Shown in pieces: positions 31,237-38,428 of a DNA stretch of 38,428 nucleotides. The translations under genes and the position numbers were made by a program. This DNA comes from Paramagnetospirillum magnetotacticum MS-1 (GTDB taxonomy: Bacteria; Pseudomonadota; Alphaproteobacteria; Rhodospirillales; Magnetospirillaceae), in contig NZ_JXSL01000026.1 in NCBI RefSeq assembly GCF_000829825.1, positions 1 through 38,428 on the forward strand. Reading direction: 5' to 3'. The notes beneath the pieces were generated by a model. That model worked only from the letters and a program-made list of their open reading frames with translations, was not told the DNA's origin and made no database searches. Within the stretch, counting starts at the first letter, position 1, and each line of letters starts with the position of its first letter.

Positions 31237-31836
31237 CTACCTCCCGATTGGCGGTGCCTGGGCCAGCAGGGTGCGGGTCTGTTCGGAATCCGCCGAGCCG
31301 CCGAACTCGAAGTCGAAGGCGGTGGCGAACTTACCCGCCAGCAGGGTGACAACGGAGATGATGCAGCCACCGACGGCGGTGTTGCCGTCGACATGGCCGA
31401 ACACCATGAAGCCGATACCACCGACGATGCCAAGTCCGGCAGTGACCAGCAGGACGTTGGCGCGGGTGTTGCTGCGGCCGGCCTTGATGAACTCGCTGTC
31501 GCGGGCACGGGCGTTCTGACGTTCGGCCAGGGTGGCGGTCAGCGTGGTGATGGCCCCGGTCATCTGCTGCATGCGTTCGGCATGGGCGAAGGCCTGAGCC
31601 TGGGAGCGAAGCTGGAACACCCGATTGGGGTCGGCCAGCACCTCGCGGGCCTTATCTGGATCGTCGGTGCCGGTGATGGCGCGGACGGTGTCGGCCAGTT
31701 TGCCGACCGCCTTCTCGGCATCGTCGCCGAAAAGGCTGGCGATTTCCGGCGCCACGTCCAGCGCCACCTTGGCCAGCCCAGCGATGGGATTGGCGGCGAT
31801 GGCGGCGGCATCGCCGAGGAGATCGAGCAGGTTCAT
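31237..31836 (-). CDS. Holin-like phage protein
   Basis: A 199-residue protein with a charged helical N-terminal half and two or three membrane segments near the C-terminus (about 126-147 and 152-173). The ARDSEFIKAGRSNTRANVLLVTAG region resembles the ARQRE-type lead-in of phage and gene-transfer-agent holins. It overlaps the lysis gene by 4 bases. As the last gene before the terminator and beside an endolysin-like gene, a holin role is the best guess. Distant relationship only, so a different membrane function remains possible. Confidence 0.6.
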   Translation of the reverse strand: MNLLDLLGDAAAIAANPIAGLAKVALDVAPEIASLFGDDAEKAVGKLADTVRAITGTDDPDKAREVLADPNRVFQLRSQAQAFAHAERMQQMTGAITTLTATLAERQNARARDSEFIKAGRSNTRANVLLVTAGLGIVGGIGFMVFGHVDGNTAVGGCIISVVTLLAGKFATAFDFEFGGSADSEQTRTLLAQAPPIGR

Positions 31837-32276
31837 GGCCAGGCGCTCCCCAGCCCCATGCCAATTCCGGCCAGGATCACCTCTCTGGCGTAGGGCTGCT
31901 GGCCGTTTTCATGGCGTATGATGGCTTCGACCAATCCAACCATGGTGTCGGCCTTGGTCAGGTCGATAGCCTGGTCGGGCGTCACGCCTAGGCGGGAGGC
32001 GACATGGGCGATATAGGAGCCGGTGTCGTTCTCGCAGCCCGGCGCCCAACGGGTGATGATCCCCGTCACGGTGTTTAGGCCGTAGCGGCGTTGATAGCCG
32101 AACAGAATGCGGGTCAGCGCCCGAATGCCCGCTTCAGGGCTGACAAACTCCTCGAACACCGGATCGTCATCGGTGGCGCGTTCGCCCTGCCACTGAGTCT
32201 TGTCGCCGGGGGATTCCTTGATATTGCCGGGATTATTGAGGCGAATGCCACGCGGCACGACAGCGTCCTTGGTCAT
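31833..32276 (-). CDS. Phage lysis or structural protein of the RGIRxNNPGNI type
   Basis: A 147-residue soluble protein beginning VPRGIRLNNPGNIKES, a motif shared by a family of phage structural/lytic proteins. EFVSPEAGIRALTRILFGYQRRYGLNTVTGIITRWAPGCENDTGSYI follows, a lysozyme-like helix pattern. A GGAGG ribosome site lies 7 bases before the ATG. It overlaps the holin-like gene. Probably an endolysin or virion-borne muramidase; the catalytic residue cannot be assigned with certainty. Confidence 0.65.
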   Translation of the reverse strand: MTKDAVVPRGIRLNNPGNIKESPGDKTQWQGERATDDDPVFEEFVSPEAGIRALTRILFGYQRRYGLNTVTGIITRWAPGCENDTGSYIAHVASRLGVTPDQAIDLTKADTMVGLVEAIIRHENGQQPYAREVILAGIGMGLGSAWP

Positions 32277-32339
32277 GGGGAACCTCCAATGAAAATGCCG
32301 CCCAAAGGCGGCTGGTGGGAACGGTGATGACGGAAGCGG

Positions 32340-34667
32340 CTAATTCACATGCACCCGCGCATCCTCGGCGACGGCTGTGATTTCCACCTGCTCGGCGCGG
32401 GGACGGATGGCGAGGATGCGGGCGGTCTGCGCCCAAGCCTGGCCGGGGCCAAAGGAGAAGTAGGTCCGCTCCTCCGAGCCGCCGGTATAAGGGGTGACGG
32501 TCAGCGGCTCGGCGAGACGCACCAGGGTGGGCGCATCGGCCACCGGCTCGACCCGGAACGGCCCGGCAAGGCTGCCGTCGCGGCGGCGCAGCGCCAGAAA
32601 ATGGCTGGCGCCCCCGGTCCAGGTCAGCGGCTCGGACAGCATCAGCACCGCCCCAGTCCAGGGCGGCTTGGCGGATTCGGCCCGCCAGTCGATCACCTCG
32701 CCGCCCTGGCCCCAGCGGGGCATGTCGTGGGTGATGGCGACGAGATCGCCGTAGGTCGGGATCATGCCCTCCAGCTCGGTGCGGAAGGTGACCATGCGAC
32801 GGCGATAACGGTTGTTGGCGGCGATGTAGAGACCTTCCCGCTGGGCGTGGTCCTTGGCGGTGCAGCCGAACAGATTGACCTTGGCCGGGTTGTCGCCCTG
32901 GCTATCGGGCAGCTTGGCGGTGGTCTCGTCGGGCTTCCAGGTCCGCGACGAGAAATACTCCACCGTCACCGCGTCGGCGGTGTCGTCGCCGGGCATGACG
33001 TATTTGATCTTGAACGAGCCCTTGACGATGTTGCGCGGCCCGAACATGGCCACCGGCATGGTCTGCGGCGCGTCGCGGATGATGCGGACGATGCCGCCCT
33101 GCTGGATGGGTACGGCGCGGCCGCAGCGGGCGATGCGGGTCAGCGCTTCCCACACCGTCATGCTGGTGTCGAACACCGCGTCGAAGAAATCGCCACGTCC
33201 TTGCCAAACGGCATCCAGGGTGGCCAGCGTCTTAAGGTCGATGCGGCTGTCGACCAGCTTCGCCCCATACTCGGCTTTGCAGGCATCAGCAAAGGCCCAG
33301 GCGATGGAGCGGGTCGGCTGCGGCGCCGACCAACCGCCCGCCGCCGACCATACCGGCAGCTTGCGGGTGGCGATGACGTTGATCATGCGCGAGGAGCGCT
33401 GGCTCAGATTGTCGGTGGCGCGCATCTTGACCGCCAGCAGAGTGACGGAGCCGAAATCGGGCTGGCCGGTCAAATAGGCACGCAGAGCACCCCAGCGGAT
33501 TTCGTGGCCGGCACGTTCGGCGGTGTCCTTGGTGTCCAGGCGGCGCAACCGGACCTCGTAACGGCCCGGACTGACCGAATAGCGGAAGGACAGACGGAGC
33601 GTGCTGTTGGTGGCGGCGGTATGCGACGGCTGCGCCAGAACCGCCCAGCCGCCAATGGCTCCACCCTCGGCATCGATGGCCCGCGCCTCCACCTGCCACT
33701 GGACGGTGCGGCTATCGAGGCTGCCGCCGTCATTGGCGTAATAGAGGCCACGGGGCATCACCACGTCGATGCCCAGCGCTCCGGCCGTGGTATCGACCGG
33801 GTTGGCGGTGAACGGGCCGATATATCCATCATCACCGGACTGCACCAGATTGGGAGCCACCAGTTCCTGGCCCGCCACCTCGGCGGCGGTGACCACGTCC
33901 GGCTCGAACAGGGTGACCCGGCTGCCGGGAGGAACGGTTTCGGTCTGGACCTCCTCGAAGGAGGAAATCGGGGTGTCCTCGATGCGGATCTGCTCGACTG
34001 CATACTCCCCCTGGCCGATGACGTGGAGCTGATACAGGTACTGCTCGCCGCCGACGTAATCCTGGTAGGGCTCGGAGGCGAGGTCGGGATAGATCAGGTG
34101 GCGGCCATAGATCACCGGGATCGGCTGGCCCAATCGGCCCTGGTTGCCCTGAGCCTGGATTGAATAGGTCGGGCTGGGGGCCGGAGCGCTGCCGCTGCCG
34201 CCCCAGTTGAGCGACGGCATGGAGGGCTTGGGGGCCGGGATCACCGTGTTGATCAGCATCGAGCCGGCCAGGGCGATACCAGCGGTGGCCATGGCGGCGG
34301 CACTGCCGGCGGCGGTATAGCCCATGGCTACTGCCGCCATGGGGCCCAGATAGATGGCGGCCACCATCACCGCGATGGTCAGCACGATCCGCATGGGGTT
34401 CTTGCCGCCCCCACCGCCGCCGCCGCCGCCCTGGGGCCAGCGAATGACGGTGACGACCTCGCCGTCCACGATAGCCCGGACGGCATAAATGCCGACCGGC
34501 ACCGTCATGCCGCCGATCAGGATCTCCGGCCCGTCGGGCCAGCAATCCTCGGCGATGCCGCAATCCTGCAACAGGCCGCCCACCGTGATCCCGGAGTCCA
34601 CCGCATGAACCGAGCGGCTGGCCACCGGCTCGAACGGATTGGTGACGATGACGATGGAGGCGGTCAT
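32340..34667 (-). CDS. Phage tail-tip host-specificity protein (TipJ type)
   Basis: A 775-residue tail-tip protein. The N-terminus has the TipJ arrangement VVTVIRWPQG, then a run of nine Gly and a membrane-like hydrophobic segment. After it come QGRLGQPIPVIYGRH and the long beta-rich receptor-binding body (tail-tip domains with LRLSFRYSVSPGRYEVRLRR and SSRMINVIATRKLPVW). In siphovirus-type tails it forms the baseplate hub or adhesion device. It overlaps the NlpC/P60 gene by 4 bases, as in many tail modules. Confidence 0.88.
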   Translation of the reverse strand: MTASIVIVTNPFEPVASRSVHAVDSGITVGGLLQDCGIAEDCWPDGPEILIGGMTVPVGIYAVRAIVDGEVVTVIRWPQGGGGGGGGGKNPMRIVLTIAVMVAAIYLGPMAAVAMGYTAAGSAAAMATAGIALAGSMLINTVIPAPKPSMPSLNWGGSGSAPAPSPTYSIQAQGNQGRLGQPIPVIYGRHLIYPDLASEPYQDYVGGEQYLYQLHVIGQGEYAVEQIRIEDTPISSFEEVQTETVPPGSRVTLFEPDVVTAAEVAGQELVAPNLVQSGDDGYIGPFTANPVDTTAGALGIDVVMPRGLYYANDGGSLDSRTVQWQVEARAIDAEGGAIGGWAVLAQPSHTAATNSTLRLSFRYSVSPGRYEVRLRRLDTKDTAERAGHEIRWGALRAYLTGQPDFGSVTLLAVKMRATDNLSQRSSRMINVIATRKLPVWSAAGGWSAPQPTRSIAWAFADACKAEYGAKLVDSRIDLKTLATLDAVWQGRGDFFDAVFDTSMTVWEALTRIARCGRAVPIQQGGIVRIIRDAPQTMPVAMFGPRNIVKGSFKIKYVMPGDDTADAVTVEYFSSRTWKPDETTAKLPDSQGDNPAKVNLFGCTAKDHAQREGLYIAANNRYRRRMVTFRTELEGMIPTYGDLVAITHDMPRWGQGGEVIDWRAESAKPPWTGAVLMLSEPLTWTGGASHFLALRRRDGSLAGPFRVEPVADAPTLVRLAEPLTVTPYTGGSEERTYFSFGPGQAWAQTARILAIRPRAEQVEITAVAEDARVHVN

Positions 34668-35059
34668 GGCGAAAACCGATAGAAGCCTTCGACGGCCCAG
34701 CCGTTGAGCTTGATCGCGTCCGAACGCTGGAACACCACCCCGGCACCCTCGGCGCAGTGCAGGACGCCGCCGCCATCAACATCAAGCCAGACGCCCACAT
34801 GGATGGGATGGCGTGATCGGCGCAACAGCACGCAATCGCCCTCCGCAGGCGGGTCAACCTTGGCCCAACGCCGCCGCTCGGGATGGTCGCGGAAGGTTCG
34901 GCCCATGACCAGCATGTCTTCGGGATTGCCGATCTCGGGCAGCAGGCGGCCAAAATGCTCGGCCTGCACCATGCGGACGAACTCCCAGCAATTGAACGAG
35001 TCCGGCCCGCTGCCGTGGACGGACCACGGCAGGCCGATATAAGCGGCAGCCCAATGCAT
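34664..35059 (-). CDS. NlpC/P60 tail assembly peptidase
   Basis: A 131-residue NlpC/P60-type cysteine peptidase with the expected triad C24 (DSFNCWEFV), H87 (HPIHVGVWLD) and H101 (VLHCAEG). These enzymes are tail-tip components that cut peptidoglycan during DNA entry. The ATG at 35059 follows GAGGG; a longer frame upstream runs through a palindromic repeat and has no family match. The following tail-tip gene overlaps by 4 bases. Confidence 0.88.
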   Translation of the reverse strand: MHWAAAYIGLPWSVHGSGPDSFNCWEFVRMVQAEHFGRLLPEIGNPEDMLVMGRTFRDHPERRRWAKVDPPAEGDCVLLRRSRHPIHVGVWLDVDGGGVLHCAEGAGVVFQRSDAIKLNGWAVEGFYRFSP

Positions 35060-35081
35060 GATGCCCTCGAAGGAATGGGGT

Positions 35082-35121
35082 CCAGGGACGAGTCCCTGGC
35101 AGGTGCAGGGCAGTGCCCTGC
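35082..35121. repeat. REP-like double hairpin inside the tail operon
   Basis: Two palindromes in a row: CCAGGGA-CGAG-TCCCTGG (35082-35099) and GCAGGGCA-G-TGCCCTGC (35105-35121). They lie in the 67-base gap between the DUF1833 gene and the NlpC gene. The form (paired GC-rich palindromes, in a gap between genes) is that of dispersed REP-like elements in alphaproteobacterial genomes. Confidence 0.55.
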
Positions 35122-35126
35122 GAAGA

Positions 35127-35651
35127 TCACCGCGCCAGACCGGGAAAGCGCCGAGCGGTATAGGTGATGGACGGAAAGGACTTGTTCCCGGCATCCAGCA
35201 TGCGGGCGCGCCCCGTGACCCTCATGGTGTCGGCTTCGACCTCGGTCAGGGCCATGGTGATGGGCGGGTCCATATGGGGGCCGTTGAGATCGGTGGAGAG
35301 ATAGGGCCGCCAGGTGATCTCGATCACCTGCTGGCTGATGGCGGCTCCCTCAAGGGCATCGGTGATGTCGCTGCCGACATTGTCGAGGGTGACGGTGATT
35401 TCCGGTACCGGAGCGGTATCCACCGGCGGCGGTGAGAACTCGAAAGCCAGCGCAGCGAAGGTCACCCGTTTGCCGCCGTCACGGGGAGCACCGGCCTCCA
35501 GCCGGGCGGTGAGATCGGCATGGTCGCGCACCACCCGGATCGGTGTGGTGAAACTGGGATGCCAGATTTCCAACGTATCGAGAACCACCGTTCCGGCCGG
35601 AGCCGATGCAAACGCCTCCTTCAGCGCCTGCGACAATGCCGGATCAGGCAT
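35127..35651 (-). CDS. DUF1833 phage tail protein
   Basis: A 174-residue protein of the DUF1833 family, a tail component usually encoded just before the NlpC/P60 and TipJ genes. The core reads VVLDTLEIWHPSFTTPIRVVRD near the N-terminus, then ITVTLDNVGSDITDALEGA and a final PSITYTARRFPGL. Its ATG lies inside a 9-bp hairpin with the upstream gene's stop codon, so translation is probably coupled to that gene (8-base overlap). Confidence 0.85.
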   Translation of the reverse strand: MPDPALSQALKEAFASAPAGTVVLDTLEIWHPSFTTPIRVVRDHADLTARLEAGAPRDGGKRVTFAALAFEFSPPPVDTAPVPEITVTLDNVGSDITDALEGAAISQQVIEITWRPYLSTDLNGPHMDPPITMALTEVEADTMRVTGRARMLDAGNKSFPSITYTARRFPGLAR

Positions 35652-35655
35652 TGTC
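35632..35655 (-). promoter_or_regulatory. Start-codon hairpin coupling two phage genes
   Basis: GACAATGCC / GGCATTGTC form a perfect 9-bp stem with a 6-base loop TGATCC in the mRNA. The DUF1833 start codon (35651-35649) is in the stem and the upstream gene's TGA (35646-35644) is in the loop. Ribosomes finishing the upstream gene would open the start. Confidence 0.5.
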
Positions 35656-35997
35656 CGCGTCCGGCGACACCCCGCAACGGGGGCTGGGGAACGGACACAG
35701 CGTCCTGGTCTCCAGCAGCATGCGGATCTGATGGACGACCTCGCTCAGACCCTCGACCGCCGAGCGCAGGGCCTCGGTCTGGCGGGCCTGTTCCTCGACC
35801 ACATGGGCGAAGGCTTCGACGGGGACACCGGATGCATCCGGCGCCCCCTGCTTCCTCGACCATGCCCAGGCGATGATGGCGATGATGATCACCGTGGCGG
35901 CGATGGCGGCGATCTGGACCATGGGGGCTGCTTGCCCCCAGGCGCCCACATACTGGGTGGCGACGCCCGCCCAGATTTCCGGGGATTGTTCGGTCAT
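35644..35997 (-). CDS. Phage membrane protein with coiled-coil
   Basis: A 117-residue protein: an N-terminal segment, one transmembrane helix (about 27-46, MVQIAAIAATVIIIAIIAWAW), then a heptad-like helix (VEAFAHVVEEQARQTEALRSAVEGLSEVV) and a short Cys-containing tail. No family is recognised; the shape is like tail, lysis or spanin-related phage proteins. It overlaps DUF1833 by 8 bases. Confidence 0.7.
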   Translation of the reverse strand: MTEQSPEIWAGVATQYVGAWGQAAPMVQIAAIAATVIIIAIIAWAWSRKQGAPDASGVPVEAFAHVVEEQARQTEALRSAVEGLSEVVHQIRMLLETRTLCPFPSPRCGVSPDADNA

Positions 35998-36026
35998 GGC
36001 ATTGAATTCCGGGTCGGGGGAAGGGG

Positions 36027-36464
36027 CTACCAGGAGAAGGCCAGGATCTCTTCCTGGGAGGCGAGTTTGGCGATTGCGGCTTCGGCCTCGTTGCTCGCCA
36101 GCCGAATGACCTCGCGCTCGGCATAGACCTCCTGGAGGGTCTTGGTGCCGTTCAGGGCATCCCGTTCACGGGCGCGCTCGACCTTCCAGTCGAGAGTGGC
36201 GATGCGCCCCGCCGCTTCGGTTTTCACCCGTCGAACCAGCGCGGTTCTGGCCGCCTGGAGTTCCTCGGCCTGCCGCGCGACGACGCGCTCGGCATCAATC
36301 TCGCGGACCTCATCATCGGTGACGCCGTCGTAGCGGTCGATGACCTCGCCATCGACGAGTTGGAAGCGGTGACCCAGCACCGAATCCACCGGCAGATCGT
36401 GGTCGCCCTCGGGGCCGATGACGCCCCAGTCATTGCCGTGGGGGAAGCTGATTTTGCCGGCCAT
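36027..36464 (-). CDS. Phage tail-associated protein, family unknown
   Basis: A 145-residue soluble protein: a short beta-rich N-terminus (MAGKISFPHGNDWGVIGPEGD...) followed by a helical, strongly charged region (EVREIDAERVVARQAEELQAARTAL...) with coiled-coil character. Similar small proteins follow tail-fibre genes in prophages, as assembly or accessory proteins, but no named family is claimed. GGAGG is upstream. It is 2 bases after the tail-fibre-like gene. Confidence 0.7.
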   Translation of the reverse strand: MAGKISFPHGNDWGVIGPEGDHDLPVDSVLGHRFQLVDGEVIDRYDGVTDDEVREIDAERVVARQAEELQAARTALVRRVKTEAAGRIATLDWKVERARERDALNGTKTLQEVYAEREVIRLASNEAEAAIAKLASQEEILAFSW

Positions 36465-36466
36465 GA

Positions 36467-37810
36467 TCAGATGCCTCCGATGATCGGAACGATGTAGGGG
36501 TAATTGGTCGAGTGATAGGCGCTGTCGAAGATGTAGACGTTGAAGCCCGGCACCTTGGAGCTCATGTCGCCCTTGTCGGCGATGGCCTGGAATACTGTCC
36601 GGGTGTCGATGTGCGACATGTAGATGCCGTAGCCGCTGTCCGAGTTCGGGCTGTAGGAGACCATGAAGTCGCTGTCGCGAATGGGCGCGAACGACCGCCC
36701 ATAGCTGGAATCCTGGTATTGCAGGAAGGCGTACTTCCCGTCCGACACCCGGATCAGGAACACCTCGGCCCCGGCCCCATAGTAGTAATAGGGCTGATAG
36801 CAGATGACGTATTTGCCGTCGTTGGAGATCTGGAAGCGGATGCCGTTGCGGTCGGCGGATTCCATGCCGTAGGTAGTGGTCGTGCTCAGGGTGTGGGTGG
36901 CTTCCTTGGTGTAGCCCCCGCTGCCGTTCGGCGTAAACCGGTCCAGCATGCAGTAATTGCTGGGTTCCATCCGCACGATGAGGATCTTGCCGTCGTCGCA
37001 GGGAATGACGATGCCGCGATAGAGGCTCTCGGCATACCCGGCCGAATTGGCCGTCCAGTCGTAGAAGATGTGCTTGGTCTCATCGAGATTGTTGAACCAG
37101 GCGCGGCGGTTGCTGGCGGAAATGTCGAACGGTGGGACGTTGGAATAGACGTGCAGCCGCATGGAGGTGCCGCCGTTCTTGTTCTCGTTGATCACCAGCG
37201 TGCCGGTTTTCTCGTTGTAGCCGATCATCCCGTACTTGTTGTACGTCCCGAAATTGTTCTGGGCGTAGAACTTGGTGTTGGTCCAGGCCAGATGCCAACC
37301 CTCGGTGCCGGTCAGGCGGCCGGGCGCGATGGCGCGCGGCGCCACGCCCGCGTACTGGTTCTCCATGAACAGGGCGAGGTTCTTGTTGGTCTTGTTGTTG
37401 ACCCAGACACCGACATTCCGGAGCGCCGTGCCGGCATAGGGGCTGGGGCGGCCGATCATCGAGCCGTCAGGGCCGATGCCAAGGGCGATATGGCCGAGAT
37501 GCCCGCACCGCGCCGTGCCGTCGCCGTAGGAGGTGTCGGTCGACGAGATGTTCGAGTTGGTCTGGCCGTAGGAATACCAGTTGTTGAAGAACTCGGTGCC
37601 CAGGCTGCTGGTGCTGCCCTGCATGTAGCCGCTGTCATTGTAATGCTGGCGGCAAAGCTCCTGGAGATAGTGGTTGTAGACCACCGTGCCCCAGGGGGCC
37701 GAACTGCTCATGGTGACCACGGCAAAGGCCGGGCGCTTCCAGGGATCGAGCAGATCGCGCTCAAGGGCGCGCTGGTGCTGTTTCAACGCGTTGAACGTCA
37801 GAATATCCAT
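36467..37810 (-). CDS. Large beta-rich phage tail fibre or adhesin-like protein
   Basis: A 447-residue protein rich in Tyr, Ser, Asn and Gly. Repeated short strand pairs such as DGKYVICYQPYYYYG, DGKYAFLQYQDSSYG and DGKILIVRMEP suggest a beta-propeller or beta-prism blade pattern, as in phage receptor-binding fibres. The N-terminal 35 residues are helical and may attach to the virion. The ATG at 37810 has GGAGG 7 bases upstream; a TTG at 37816 was rejected. No named family. Confidence 0.75.
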   Translation of the reverse strand: MDILTFNALKQHQRALERDLLDPWKRPAFAVVTMSSSAPWGTVVYNHYLQELCRQHYNDSGYMQGSTSSLGTEFFNNWYSYGQTNSNISSTDTSYGDGTARCGHLGHIALGIGPDGSMIGRPSPYAGTALRNVGVWVNNKTNKNLALFMENQYAGVAPRAIAPGRLTGTEGWHLAWTNTKFYAQNNFGTYNKYGMIGYNEKTGTLVINENKNGGTSMRLHVYSNVPPFDISASNRRAWFNNLDETKHIFYDWTANSAGYAESLYRGIVIPCDDGKILIVRMEPSNYCMLDRFTPNGSGGYTKEATHTLSTTTTYGMESADRNGIRFQISNDGKYVICYQPYYYYGAGAEVFLIRVSDGKYAFLQYQDSSYGRSFAPIRDSDFMVSYSPNSDSGYGIYMSHIDTRTVFQAIADKGDMSSKVPGFNVYIFDSAYHSTNYPYIVPIIGGI

Positions 37811-37812
37811 CG

Positions 37813-38379
37813 TCAAACCTCCGTGATGGCGGCGATCTGCCCGTCGGGCGTATAGGAGAAGGTGAAGGCGCGGGTGTAGGTGATGCCGCCCAGGGTCAGC
37901 TTCTCGGCATAGCCCGCCATGGTTCCGTCGTCGTTGTAGGTGATGCCGTTGATCAGACGCGGGCCCTGGCGGATCGAAGCCGCCCTTCCGGCGATGTCGT
38001 AGACGACATCGCCCGCGACGATGCCCCCCGTGAACAGGGCAGCATTGGCGGCACTGACCGAATATCCGGCATTGGTTCCGAGGTAATTGGCGAGATTGAC
38101 CTGGAACTCGGCCATCTGATTGTTGATGCGGGTTTCGATCCCGTTGGAAAAGGTCTCGATCTTGGCAATGGCGGCGTTCAGACCGGCGATCACCGTGCCG
38201 TTGATGAACCCGGTGGCCGTGGCCAGCCAGAGCGTGTTGATGTGATCCTTCAGCGCCTGGGCGATGGCATTGAGCCGGGTCGGGATTTCGCGGGCCTTGG
38301 AATTGCTGAAGATGCCGACATTGTCGGAGAACGCCACGAAGGGAGCAGCGTTGGGGATCGGGGGGATGGTCAGGGGCAT
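37813..38379 (-). CDS. Phage tail-fibre-associated structural protein
   Basis: A 188-residue protein: an N-terminal region (PLTIPPIPNAAPF...), an alpha-helical middle (IAQALKDHINTLWLATATGFINGTV..., then NAAIAKIETFSNGIETRINNQM) and a beta-rich end with YNDDGTMAGYAEKLTLGGITYTRAF and a DGQIAAITEV finish. The end resembles fibre or tape-associated proteins with a trimer-forming helix. It is directly upstream of the fibre gene on the same strand. No named family. Confidence 0.7.
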   Translation of the reverse strand: MPLTIPPIPNAAPFVAFSDNVGIFSNSKAREIPTRLNAIAQALKDHINTLWLATATGFINGTVIAGLNAAIAKIETFSNGIETRINNQMAEFQVNLANYLGTNAGYSVSAANAALFTGGIVAGDVVYDIAGRAASIRQGPRLINGITYNDDGTMAGYAEKLTLGGITYTRAFTFSYTPDGQIAAITEV

Positions 38380-38383
38380 GGGA

Positions 38384-38428
38384 TCAGGTCTCCGCGTAGA
38401 AGGTTTCGAGGACGCAATCGCCGAAGGA
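38384..38428 (-). CDS. C-terminal end of another phage gene (partial)
   Basis: The minus-strand frame entering from the right edge ends at TGA 38386-38384 and gives SFGDCVLETFYAET. It lies 4 bases before the next phage gene, as expected for an operon neighbour. Too short to identify. Confidence 0.5.
   Translation of the reverse strand, partial: SFGDCVLETFYAET

Noticed and set aside
32349-34163. Long plus-strand open frame opposite the tail-tip gene
   Set aside because: Same shadow composition; the minus-strand tail-tip protein explains the region, and the operon is all minus strand.
36512-37855. 447-codon plus-strand frame opposite the tail-fibre gene
   Set aside because: Valine/alanine-rich shadow without a ribosome site in a minus-strand operon.
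31237-38428. Gene transfer agent instead of prophage
   Set aside because: DUF1833-NlpC-TipJ with fibre genes is a siphovirus-type tail order; the GTA markers DUF2460, DUF2163 and the multidomain gp15 are absent in view.

Overview
The window is GC-rich DNA of alphaproteobacterial character. Codon use, protein style and an flgBC pair suggest a Rhodospirillales or Magnetospirillum-like bacterium; this is an inference, because no rRNA or housekeeping marker is present. It reads as a metal-homeostasis island of about 31 kb followed by the late tail/lysis end of a prophage-type element.

Layout. (1) 1-2451: the end of an unknown gene, then an OmpR-family response regulator and its histidine kinase on the minus strand. 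(2) 2626-11329: a seven-gene plus-strand operon holding a YtkA-like protein, TolC, CusB and CusA, a c-type cytochrome, a membrane HD-GYP protein and a DUF411 protein. CusA has the Cu/Ag methionine triad. (3) 11343-17270: short, well separated units with small secreted Cys/His/Met proteins, an orphan flgB-flgC pair, an HMA-like protein, a methyltransferase pair and a predicted HhH plus nuclease-like protein. (4) 17385-25143: a second RND efflux operon of different metal type, a cupredoxin-like protein and a Rap1a-like protein. (5) 25167-30065: a Met-rich protein and a pbr/znt-like set (lspA, P1B ATPase, uppP, divergent MerR regulator, ynfA). (6) 30066-31088: an EamA exporter with a 60-residue His-rich tail and a leader that looks like a translational switch. 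(7) 31179-38428: phage tail-fibre, tail-tip, endolysin-like and holin-like genes, all on the minus strand and ending at a strong terminator.

The main find is a shared control element. Six copies of the tandem repeat TTTACA-N4-TTTACA (10-bp period) lie in promoter regions, and every copy points toward the gene it precedes. One lies in the divergent region between the sensor kinase and the cus operon; others precede the small secreted proteins, the flgBC unit, the methyltransferase operon and the nuclease-like gene. Tandem half-sites with a 10-bp period are what OmpR-family dimers bind, so the adjacent regulator is the obvious candidate. The picture is a local regulon that would join copper efflux, periplasmic metal-binding proteins, a c-di-GMP enzyme, flagellar rod proteins and DNA- or small-molecule-modifying enzymes. 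Experimental function is not known to me.
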